A stretch of DNA of 64,000 bases from Oleisolibacter albus. GTDB taxonomy: Bacteria > Pseudomonadota > Alphaproteobacteria > Azospirillales > Azospirillaceae. The notes beneath the pieces are model-generated. The model made no database searches and had not been told where the DNA came from. It saw nothing but the letters and a program-made list of their open reading frames with translations. Where the stretch lies: assembly GCF_003336875.1 (NCBI RefSeq), contig NZ_QGNJ01000009.1:62001-126000 (forward strand). The letters run 5' to 3'. The stretch's first letter is position 1; every line of letters starts with the position of its first letter. Position numbers and translations under genes: made by a program. Positions 16,254 through 23,753 of the stretch are shown here, in pieces.

Positions 16254-16571
16254 TGCATCGGTCCCAGACAGTAAAGCGGCCGGAGGCTGGCCCTCCCGCT
16301 CGTCGCGCTCCAACTGCCGCAAGCCACCTTCCCTGTCAATCCCGTCGCCGCTGCACGCCGGTGTTGTCCCGCGCCATCCCGTCACCACCGCAGAAGAGCG
16401 GCCCCGGGAGCAGCAACCTGTAGGCACTGGCGAAGATTCTGCTGAGATAGCTCATGATACCCGCCCTCCCTTGATCCTGTGGCGGCCAGTGTCAGGCCGC
16501 GGACGGTTGACGTCGATTACCGAGTCGCTACAGTCGCTGTAACCGGACGTTACATCGGAACCCTTGCCGCC
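16254..16571. other. 318-bp divergent region between SapC and LysR genes
   Basis: No gene is supported. Near 16524-16545 there are two close copies of a GTCGCTACA/GTCGCTGTAA element in a somewhat AT-richer stretch just before the LysR gene, which could be its binding site. I see no convincing -35/-10 pair and no terminator. Confidence 0.5.
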
Positions 16572-17504
16572 ATGGCCCGCCGCCTGCCGCCCCTGACCGC
16601 CCTGCGCGCCTTCGAGGCCGCGGCCCGCCATGAGAGCCTGAGCCGGGCGGCGGCGGAGCTGAATGTCACCCATCCCGCCCTGAGCCGGCATGTGCGCGAT
16701 CTGGAGGCCTGGATCGGCCGGCCGCTGTTCGAGCGTCACAGCCGCGGCCTGCGTCTGACCCAGGCCGGGCTCGTCTACCGCGACGCGCTGACAGCGGCCC
16801 TGGACCAGATCGCCCGGGCCACGGCTGACCTGACCGCCGGTGCGGAGCGGCGGCGGCTGCGCCTGTCGGTGGACCCGTCCTTCGCCCAGCGCTGGCTGGC
16901 CCGGCGGCTGGCGGGATTCCTGGCGGCCCATCCCGGCATCGAGGTCAGCCTGGACGCCACCGCCCAGAAGACCGAGTTCCGCGGCGACGCCGATCTGGGC
17001 ATCCGCTTCGGCCGTCCGCCCTGGCCGGGCCTGCGCGCCCATCTGCTGGCCCTGGTGCGCACCTTCCCCGTCGGCACGCCCGCCCTGGTGGCGGATCTGT
17101 CCAGCCCGGCCGACCTGCTGCGGCGGCCACTGCTGCTGGAGCATCCGGACGAGCCCTGGTACCGCTGGATGGCCACGGCGGGCGTCGAGGGGGTGACCCG
17201 GCTGGAGGGACCGCGCTTCTTCGAGGCCGCCCATGCCATCGATGCCGCCGTGGCCGGCCAGGGTCTGGCCCTGGGCGATCTGGTGCTGGCCGGGGACGAG
17301 CTGGCGGATGGCCGGCTGCGGCGCCCCTTCCCCGTGCAGATCCCGCAGGATGCGTTCCATCTGGTGGCGCCGCCCGACCATTTCCGCCGGCCGGAGGTGG
17401 CGGCCTTCACCGACTGGATCCGGGCCGAAATGGTGGCGCATCTGCGCGCCGTCGGCGGCGAGGAGGCGGTACGCAGTCTCGGCCCCGGTGCCCGGCCGGG
17501 GTGA
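16572..17504 (+). CDS. LysR-type transcriptional regulator (GcvA-like)
   Basis: A 310-residue LysR regulator. The winged HTH (about 5-65) reads LPPLTALRAFEAAARHESLSRAAAELNVTHPALSRHVRDLEAWIGRPLFERHSRGLRLTQAG in spaced pieces. The effector domain (about 90-300) has GDADLGIRFGRPPWPGL and a C-terminal PEVAAFTDWIRAE, a pattern of the GcvA/AmpR branch. The ATG at 16572 places the HTH at the usual distance from the N-terminus. It is divergent from SapC, so autoregulation and control of SapC are plausible but unproven. Confidence 0.9.
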   Translation: MARRLPPLTALRAFEAAARHESLSRAAAELNVTHPALSRHVRDLEAWIGRPLFERHSRGLRLTQAGLVYRDALTAALDQIARATADLTAGAERRRLRLSVDPSFAQRWLARRLAGFLAAHPGIEVSLDATAQKTEFRGDADLGIRFGRPPWPGLRAHLLALVRTFPVGTPALVADLSSPADLLRRPLLLEHPDEPWYRWMATAGVEGVTRLEGPRFFEAAHAIDAAVAGQGLALGDLVLAGDELADGRLRRPFPVQIPQDAFHLVAPPDHFRRPEVAAFTDWIRAEMVAHLRAVGGEEAVRSLGPGARPG

Positions 17505-17520
17505 CGCCCCGCGATGCGGT

Positions 17521-18594
17521 CTAGCCGGCCTCCCGCTGCAAGCGCCGCTCCAGGAAGGCCAGCACGGCGGCCTCCTCCGGCGAAAGCCCCGCCAGATCAG
17601 GGCGCAGCGCGCGCCGCACCTCGGCCTGGACCTGCCCGATCAGCCCTTCCTCCAGATAGGCGGACATGAGCTGGGGATGGACATAGCAGCGGCGGCAGAC
17701 GGCAGGGGTGTTGCCCAGCCGGGACGCGACCTTCCGGATGGCGGCGGTCAGGTTGCGCTTGCGCGCCGCCTGGCTGTCCACCTGTTCCAGTTCCTGCAGA
17801 GCAAAGGCGGCCAGCACGGTCCCGGCCCAGGTGCGGAAATCCTTGGCGCTGAAATCCTGGCCGGCGCAGTCGCGGATATAGGCGTTGACGTCCTGGGAGC
17901 TGATGCCATGGCGCCCGCCCTCGGTATCGACATACTGGAACAGGCGCTGGCCCGGCACATCCTGGCAGGCCTTGACCAGCCGGGCCAACCGGCGGTCGTG
18001 CAGGGTCAGCCGCCAGTCCTTGCCGCTCTTGCCGCGGAACTGGAAGCGCATGACCCTGCCCTGCACCTGTACATGGCGGTCGCGCAGCGTGGTCAGCCCG
18101 AAGCTGCGGTTCTCCTTGGCATAGCTGTCATTGCCGATACGGATCAGCGTCGTATCCAGCAGCTTCACCACACAGGCCAGCACCTTCTCCCGCGGCAGGC
18201 CGGGGCGGTGCAGATCGGCCTCGATCCGCGCGCGGATCAGCGGCAGGGCACGGGAAAAGGCCAGCAGCCGCTCATATTTGTCGGCATCCCGGACCTCGAC
18301 CCAGCGCGGATGGTAGCGGTACTGCTTGCGGCCGCGGGCATCGCGGCCGGTGGCCTGGATATGGCCCTGGGCATCGGCGCAGATCCAGACATCGGTATAG
18401 GCCGGGGGGATGGCCAGCCGGCGGATGCGGGCCAGATCGGCCGGGTCCTTCACCGCGGCCCCGTCGGGGCCGATATAGCGGAAGCCGCGGCCCGTGCGCC
18501 GCCGCCGGATGCCGGGTTCATCATCGTTGACATAACGCAGATCGACCGCCGCGGCCTGCGCCATCATCTCCTGTCCGCTGATGCCCCCGTCCAC
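17521..18594 (-). CDS. DNA topoisomerase IB (poxvirus type)
   Basis: Relaxes supercoils through a 3'-phosphotyrosyl intermediate. The catalytic set is visible: the IRIGNDSYAKENRSFGLTTLRDRHV segment with the active Arg and Lys region, KDFRTWAGT with the second Arg, and the nucleophile Tyr in CRRCYVHPQL near the C-terminus. The N-terminal domain begins LRYVNDDEPGIRRRR. The start is uncertain: a GTG at 18594 follows GGGGAG at 7 bases and is chosen here; ATG codons at 18567 and 18564 lie directly after AGGAG, and a TTG at 18624 is also in frame. Length is about 347-367 residues, normal for bacterial members. Confidence 0.92.
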   Translation of the reverse strand: MDGGISGQEMMAQAAAVDLRYVNDDEPGIRRRRTGRGFRYIGPDGAAVKDPADLARIRRLAIPPAYTDVWICADAQGHIQATGRDARGRKQYRYHPRWVEVRDADKYERLLAFSRALPLIRARIEADLHRPGLPREKVLACVVKLLDTTLIRIGNDSYAKENRSFGLTTLRDRHVQVQGRVMRFQFRGKSGKDWRLTLHDRRLARLVKACQDVPGQRLFQYVDTEGGRHGISSQDVNAYIRDCAGQDFSAKDFRTWAGTVLAAFALQELEQVDSQAARKRNLTAAIRKVASRLGNTPAVCRRCYVHPQLMSAYLEEGLIGQVQAEVRRALRPDLAGLSPEEAAVLAFLERRLQREAG

Positions 18595-18688
18595 GGCCGG
18601 TCTCCCCACGCTGTTGCCGGACAACGGCCGCTGCGGCGGGAAGGTTCAATTCACCGGGGCGGGGCTCCCGCCGGGACGGAACCGCGGC

Positions 18689-19285
18689 TCAGGGCTTCAG
18701 CGGATCGGTGGCCGCATGGACCACGGCCCAGAAGCCCGCGGCCGCCTGGGCCACGGCCGCCGGACTGCCATCGAGGCTGGCCACCACCGGGCCGCGGCGG
18801 GTCTCGAACACGGCGGCCAGCATCCGGTGCCGGCCCGGCCCGGCCTGCGCGGGCGGGCTGCCGGTGGCATCCAGCATGGTCACGGACCTGCCGGCCACCT
18901 GCTCATGCCAGATCCGGGGCTTCAGCCGCGACCGCGGCTCGGCGAAGCCGGTCAGCAGCCGCTCGATCTCCTGGCCGACACTGTCATCGCCGCGCTGGAA
19001 CTGCATCACCGGCCCGGCACCGGGGGAGCGGCGGAACTGCGTGACCTTGGGATTGCCGGCGGGGACCTGCTGCCAGTCGGCCGGCACGCGGAAGCAGACC
19101 ACCCCCACCTCGATCGACCCCGCCGCCCATGCCGCGACCGGCAGCAGCAGGGCCAGCAGACAGCCCAGGATGCAACAACGCAGGCCGGAACCGAGAGACG
19201 GCGTCCGGCGGCAGGAAATCACGGGGCGGGTCCAGACGGAGGGTCGGGGCAGAGGCGGATCTCCTTCGCAGAGGCTGGACCGCAC
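18689..19285 (-). CDS. Putative exported protein of unknown function
   Basis: Up to 198 residues. A hydrophobic stretch, GLRCCILGCLLALLLPVAAWAAG, looks like a signal peptide core, but with the GTG start at 19285 it begins about 34 residues in; a GTG at 19222 would place it nearer the N-terminus. The mature part has an N-terminal VCFRVPADWQQVP segment and a C-terminal GRHRMLAAVFETRRGPVVASLDG. This pattern resembles small secreted proteins that I cannot name. No partner is apparent between topoisomerase IB and the dehydrogenase gene. Confidence 0.6.
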   Translation of the reverse strand: MRSSLCEGDPPLPRPSVWTRPVISCRRTPSLGSGLRCCILGCLLALLLPVAAWAAGSIEVGVVCFRVPADWQQVPAGNPKVTQFRRSPGAGPVMQFQRGDDSVGQEIERLLTGFAEPRSRLKPRIWHEQVAGRSVTMLDATGSPPAQAGPGRHRMLAAVFETRRGPVVASLDGSPAAVAQAAAGFWAVVHAATDPLKP

Positions 19286-19332
19286 GGACAGGCGCGGCAG
19301 CGGTCAGAAGTTTCAGCGGTTGGGGCAGCAAG

Positions 19333-19369
19333 GGAAGGATGGGGCAGCGCCGCGCTGCCCCATCCTTCC
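19333..19369 (-). terminator. Long perfect hairpin downstream of the dehydrogenase gene
   Basis: A 17-base perfect stem with a 3-base loop (GGAAGGATGGGGCAGCG, CCG and its complement). It begins 7 bases after the stop codon of the gene at 19377-20441. No T-run follows directly. Position and strength suggest transcript termination or 3'-end protection. Confidence 0.6.
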
Positions 19370-19376
19370 ACGAACC

Positions 19377-20441
19377 TCACTCGGCGGCCAGCGCCGTGCG
19401 CTTGCCGGCGGCCAGACGCTCGCGCGCCATCTCGTCGGCAATGGTGCTGGTCGGACGGTTATCGCGGTCGGCGCGACGGAAGATGTCGGACAGGGTCACG
19501 GGGATCTGCTCGACCTGACGCAGCACGGCCGCCTTGTCGTAGGACTGCGTCACCTCGGCCGAGACATTGATGATGCCGCCGCCATTGATGACATAGTCCG
19601 GCGCGTAAAGGATGCCGGCCTGACGCACGAGTTCACCCACGGCGTCGGTGGCCAGCTGGTTGTTGGCACCGCCGGCGATGACCTTGGCCTTGATCTCCGG
19701 CAGGGTCTGCTCGTTGATGACAGCCCCCAGGGCGCAGGGGGCGTAGATGTCCACGTCGGCGGCATGGATGCGGCCCGGCTCTACGGCCGTGGCCCCGAAC
19801 TGCGCCACGGCGCGCGACACGGCGTCGGGCTGGATGTCGGTGACGAACAGCACCGCCCCTTCCTCGGCCAGATGGCGGCAGACATGGCTGCCGACATTGC
19901 CCAGACCCTGGACCGCGATGCGCACGCCCTTCAGGCTGTCGCTGCCCAGCTTGTGCTTGGCCGCGGCCTTGATGCCGAGATAGATGCCATAGGCGGTGAA
20001 GGGCGACGGGTCGCCGCTGGCGGCGTGGCCGGTGGCCAGACCGGCCACATGCTTGGTGGACTGGGCCATGGCCATGATGTCGGCGACGCTGGTGCCCACA
20101 TCCTCGGCGGCGATGTAGCGCCCGCCCAGGCTGTCCACCATACGGCCGAAGGCGCGGAACAGCGCCTCGGACTTGTCCTTGCGGCTGTCGCCGATGATGA
20201 CCGATTTGCCGCCGCCCAGGGGCAGGCCGGCCATGGCGTTCTTGTAGCTCATGCCGCGCGACAGGCGCAGCGCGTCGCGCAGGGCATCGGCCTCGTTGGC
20301 ATAGGGCCACATGCGGCAGCCGCCGCAGGCCGGTCCCAGATTGGTCGAATGGATGGCGATAATCGCGGACAGCCCGGTGTCCGCATCGCGGCCGAACACC
20401 ACCAACTCATGATTATCGAAATCGGCACCGTCAAAAACCAT
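19377..20441 (-). CDS. Leucine/phenylalanine-type amino-acid dehydrogenase
   Basis: NAD-dependent oxidative deaminase of the Glu/Leu/Phe/Val dehydrogenase superfamily, 354 residues. The N-terminal domain has NLGPACGGCRMWPY (33-47), Lys67 and the catalytic Lys79 in LPLGGGKS. The C-terminal Rossmann domain has QGLGNVGSHVCRHL, DIYAPCALGAVIN and GGANNQLA, followed by PDYVINGGGIINV. The length matches leucine or phenylalanine dehydrogenase and is short for glutamate dehydrogenase (about 450). The ATG follows CAGGAGAGG. Substrate cannot be settled from sequence alone. Confidence 0.88.
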   Translation of the reverse strand: MVFDGADFDNHELVVFGRDADTGLSAIIAIHSTNLGPACGGCRMWPYANEADALRDALRLSRGMSYKNAMAGLPLGGGKSVIIGDSRKDKSEALFRAFGRMVDSLGGRYIAAEDVGTSVADIMAMAQSTKHVAGLATGHAASGDPSPFTAYGIYLGIKAAAKHKLGSDSLKGVRIAVQGLGNVGSHVCRHLAEEGAVLFVTDIQPDAVSRAVAQFGATAVEPGRIHAADVDIYAPCALGAVINEQTLPEIKAKVIAGGANNQLATDAVGELVRQAGILYAPDYVINGGGIINVSAEVTQSYDKAAVLRQVEQIPVTLSDIFRRADRDNRPTSTIADEMARERLAAGKRTALAAE

Positions 20442-20695
20442 CGAGGCCTCTCCTGTTTCGCACAGAGACCGGGCTACGGGGTCTCGCCGGTCAGGCGCGC
20501 CCCGCTCCAGTGAACCCGGCCGAGATCCCGGTTTGCCGGGATTCTCAAGCCACCGACTCTAGGGCGCTGACGGGACAGGGTCGATTTCGTTATTATCCCC
20601 GTTCCGGCACGAATCACGTCGCACAGACCCTGCCGCCGGAAACGACATGACCTTTAGCCGCGCTGATTCACGCCGTTCCGCGCGTCCGGCCCCGG

Positions 20696-21655
20696 TCAGA
20701 AGCCGGCACGCAGGCCGCTGTCGCGGCGCTGGGCGGTCAGGGCCGGCCCCTGGCGCTGTGCCGCCGGGTCCGGTCCCAGCACGGGCTCGCGCCGCACCGG
20801 GCCGGCTGCGTGAACCGGGACGGCGGGAGCCGCCGGGCGCCGGCCGCGGGACGGGCGCCGGCCGCTGAGCCACCAATAGAAGGCCATGGCGGCCACCAGC
20901 AGCCCGGTGGCCCCGACCAGGCCGTAGCGGGCCCAGTCCGGCGGCTCGAACCCAGCGGCATCCCCGACGCTGCCGGCCAGGGGTCCCTCGGTGCTGACCT
21001 CGCTGCGCGGGGCCGCCCCGTCCACCGCCCCCTCGACCGGAACGGACGGCGCGGCCTGCGGCTGGCTGGCACCGGACACACCGCCCGCAGAGCGCCCGCC
21101 GATCACCGACGGGCCGCCGGCCGCCTCCCCGCGTGCGGACGGCCGCGTGGCGGCCGGCGGCGCCACACCGATGCTGCCGCCGCCCAGCACCTGGTCGCCA
21201 CCCTCGCCGCGCTCGACCCCGGTCACCGACGGGGCCGCCTGCGGCCGCACATCCTGTTCGCGCAGCATGGGACCGGAGGATTTGGCCCGGCTCTTGGGAT
21301 CGGCCAGATTGCCGATCGTCGGGTCCTGCTTGTCGGCCCGTTCGGCCAGCATGCGGTCGATGGTGGCCTGGTCCAGCCGGCCCGTGGCCTTCAGCCCCGC
21401 CGCCTTCTGATAGGCGGAGACGGCCGCCGCCGTGGCGGCATCCATGCGGCCATGGGCACGGCCATGATACAGCCCCTTGGCATCGAGGATCTGCTGTGCC
21501 CATTGCACGGTGGCGCCTTCCGATGGCCCTGCGGCCTTGTCGCCCGACTGGGCCAGCGCCGGACCGGCCGGCAGAGCCACGATCAGGGCAAGGGCGGCGA
21601 CCCGCAACAGGGACCGCCCCGACAGCGCACGATGAGGATTCACCGGCATGGACAT
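20696..21655 (-). CDS. Exported peptidoglycan-binding-domain protein with C-terminal membrane anchor
   Basis: A 319-residue protein. A signal peptide (hydrophobic core about 13-33, ending ALA-QSGDK) leads to a PG_binding_1-like domain (about 45-105: VQWAQQILDAKGLYHGRAHG and AAVSAYQKAAGLKATGRLDQATIDRML), a long Ala/Gly/Pro-rich linker and one transmembrane helix near 245-262 (YGLVGATGLLVAAMAFYWWL) followed by a basic, Pro-rich cytoplasmic tail. It could tether the inner membrane to the cell wall. The start at 21655 follows GAAGGG at about 8 bases. Not a named family to my knowledge. Confidence 0.72.
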   Translation of the reverse strand: MSMPVNPHRALSGRSLLRVAALALIVALPAGPALAQSGDKAAGPSEGATVQWAQQILDAKGLYHGRAHGRMDAATAAAVSAYQKAAGLKATGRLDQATIDRMLAERADKQDPTIGNLADPKSRAKSSGPMLREQDVRPQAAPSVTGVERGEGGDQVLGGGSIGVAPPAATRPSARGEAAGGPSVIGGRSAGGVSGASQPQAAPSVPVEGAVDGAAPRSEVSTEGPLAGSVGDAAGFEPPDWARYGLVGATGLLVAAMAFYWWLSGRRPSRGRRPAAPAVPVHAAGPVRREPVLGPDPAAQRQGPALTAQRRDSGLRAGF

Positions 21656-21814
21656 CACTTGCACCCTTCAGCGCAGGAGGAACGCATGGCTACCCGTTCA
21701 TGTGGCACCGCAGCAGCGCGGCGGAACGCCCGCACCGGCAGATCGGAGCCATAGGTCAGCATAGACCCTGACCCGTCAGATATTTATAAATCGGTAACCC
21801 TGCCAGGAAAATCC

Positions 21815-22768
21815 ATGCCTGCGCTGCAACACACCTCCTCTGATCTGCCTGCATTCCCGGCCCCCGCGCGCACGTCGGCGCGGCTTGCCGCCGGGGGGCG
21901 GGTGCTGTCCGCCCTGCTGCGCCGCCTGCGGCCGGCGGACACGGCCGGCGACCGTGACCGCCGGACGCCGCGTCTGCGGGTGCTGCTGGTGGAGGATGAT
22001 GCGGTCAGCCGCACGCTGACCACCACCCTGCTGGAACAGGCGGGACACCGCGTGACCGTGGCCGGCAACGGACGCGAGGCCATCCGCCGGGCCGGCGAGG
22101 GCGGGCTCGACGTGGTGCTGATGGATCTGCGCCTCCCCGGGCAGTCGGGCATGGCGGCCACGCGCCGCATCCGCGCCCTGCCGGACCCGGCCGCCGCATC
22201 GGTGCCGGTGGTCGCCCTGTCCGGCAGCCTGAGCCGGGATCAACGGGACGAATGCCGGGCGGCCGGCATGGATCTGCATCTGCCGAAGCCGGTGACGGCG
22301 GAGGCCCTGTCCCATGTGCTGGCCCAGGCCATACGGCTGCTGCCCGACCGGTTCCGGCAACCGGCCGGCGGCGGGACGGCTGCGGAAAGCGGCGCGACCG
22401 GGAGCGAGGCCGCCGTCCCGGTGCTGGACCGCACCACCCTGGACGGGCATCTGCAGGTGCTGGGTCCTGGGCGCATGGCCCATATCATCGACAGCTTCCT
22501 GCGGGCGGCTCCGGAAACCCTGGCCGCCGCCCGCGCCGGGGCGGAGTCGGGGGACTGGGAGACGGTGTCCCGCGCCGTCCACAAACTGGCCAGCGGCGCC
22601 GGTACCGTCGGCCTGAGCCAGCTGGCCGCCCTGGCCCGCGCCGCCGAACAGGCGGCGGACCGGGGCGATCCAGCCGCGGCGCAGGCCGGGTTCGATGCCG
22701 TGCTGCACGCCTACGGACGCGCCCTGCCGCTGATGCAGGTCTACCGGGCCGGTCTGCCGTCAAGCTGA
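21815..22768 (+). CDS. Response regulator receiver-Hpt protein (phosphorelay intermediate)
   Basis: A 317-residue protein that starts with about 50 residues of basic, low-complexity sequence. A receiver domain follows (about 54-175) with Asp61/Asp62, phospho-acceptor Asp104 in VLMDLRLPG and Lys158. After a linker comes an Hpt domain (about 205-310) with the probable phospho-accepting His256 in AVHKLASGAGTVGL. There is no kinase or output domain. The layout equals the C-terminal half of a TorS-like hybrid kinase. It is tail-to-tail with the OmpR-type regulator at 22797-23513, a natural candidate partner. Confidence 0.85.
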   Translation: MPALQHTSSDLPAFPAPARTSARLAAGGRVLSALLRRLRPADTAGDRDRRTPRLRVLLVEDDAVSRTLTTTLLEQAGHRVTVAGNGREAIRRAGEGGLDVVLMDLRLPGQSGMAATRRIRALPDPAAASVPVVALSGSLSRDQRDECRAAGMDLHLPKPVTAEALSHVLAQAIRLLPDRFRQPAGGGTAAESGATGSEAAVPVLDRTTLDGHLQVLGPGRMAHIIDSFLRAAPETLAAARAGAESGDWETVSRAVHKLASGAGTVGLSQLAALARAAEQAADRGDPAAAQAGFDAVLHAYGRALPLMQVYRAGLPSS

Positions 22769-22796
22769 ACCGGCGCCCGGCTGGCCGGTGCCGGGA

Positions 22797-23513
22797 TCAG
22801 TCCAGCTCGACACCCAGCCGGTAGCCCAGGCCCTTTTCCGTCAGGATCAGGCTGACACCGGCGTCGGCATCCATGGTCTTCTTGCGCAGCCGGCTGACCA
22901 GCACGTCGATGGTGCGGTCGCTGGGGTTGCTGTCGGTGCCGCTGACGGCGTCGATCAGCTGGTCACGGGTCACGACCCGCCCGCCGGAGCGGACCAGCAG
23001 CGCCAGCAGTTCGAACTCGCCGCGGGTCACCCGCACCTCCTGGCCGCGCGGATCGATCAGCCGGCGGCGGGCCAGATCCATGGTCCAGCCGCCGAAGCGG
23101 CGCACGGTGCCTTCGGCCCGGTGCAGCTTGCTGGGATGGGTCCGTCGCAACAGGTTGCGGGCGCGGGCCAGCAGCTCTCGCGGATTGGGCGGCTTGGTCA
23201 CATAATCGTCGCCGCCTGTCTCCAGGCCAAACACACGATCGTCCTCATTGGCGCGCTGGGTGACGATGATGATGCCGACATTGGAGATTTCCCGGATGCT
23301 CTTGGCCAGGGAAAACCCATCCTCATCAGGGAGTTCGATGTCCAGCAGCACCAGATCGGGGGGCTGCCGCAGCATGGCCTCCCGCGTCTCCCGGCCATTC
23401 TCGGCCTCGGCCACCAGAAAACCAGCCTGATGGAAATAGCCGGCAATCAAAGCTCTCGTCGCCGGTTCGTCCTCAACGACCAGAACCAGCGGCGCGTCCG
23501 AAGTCTCCGCCAT
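22797..23513 (-). CDS. OmpR/PhoB-family response regulator (TorR-like)
   Basis: A 238-residue two-domain regulator. The receiver domain (about 8-122) has Glu14/Asp15, phospho-acceptor Asp58 in LVLLDIELPDEDG, Thr85 and Lys107. The DNA-binding winged helix (about 135-235) has RVTRGEFELLALLVRSGGRVVTRDQL and DRTIDVLVSRLRKK ... GLGYRL. The 11 bases after the converging REC-Hpt gene leave little room for a terminator. No sensor kinase is adjacent. The ATG at 23513 lacks a good ribosome-binding site but fits the domain start. Confidence 0.92.
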   Translation of the reverse strand: MAETSDAPLVLVVEDEPATRALIAGYFHQAGFLVAEAENGRETREAMLRQPPDLVLLDIELPDEDGFSLAKSIREISNVGIIIVTQRANEDDRVFGLETGGDDYVTKPPNPRELLARARNLLRRTHPSKLHRAEGTVRRFGGWTMDLARRRLIDPRGQEVRVTRGEFELLALLVRSGGRVVTRDQLIDAVSGTDSNPSDRTIDVLVSRLRKKTMDADAGVSLILTEKGLGYRLGVELD

Positions 23514-23753
23514 ACACCACCACAGTCTCTGACGGCCCCCTTTGGCGGCCCCCCTCGACTTCACACACTAGCACGATAGATAAAATTGTTTAGTCCTATT
23601 GTGTCGCGGTGCGGAATGAACCGTGCGCGGCCGCGCCATGACACGACGCGCCCCACAACCGGAACGCACAACCGATAGGACCATGCCCGTGGGCGGTGCC
23701 GGCAGTGCCGGCGGTGTCCCGCCGGCACGCCCCATTGCAGTCCGGCGGGTCCG

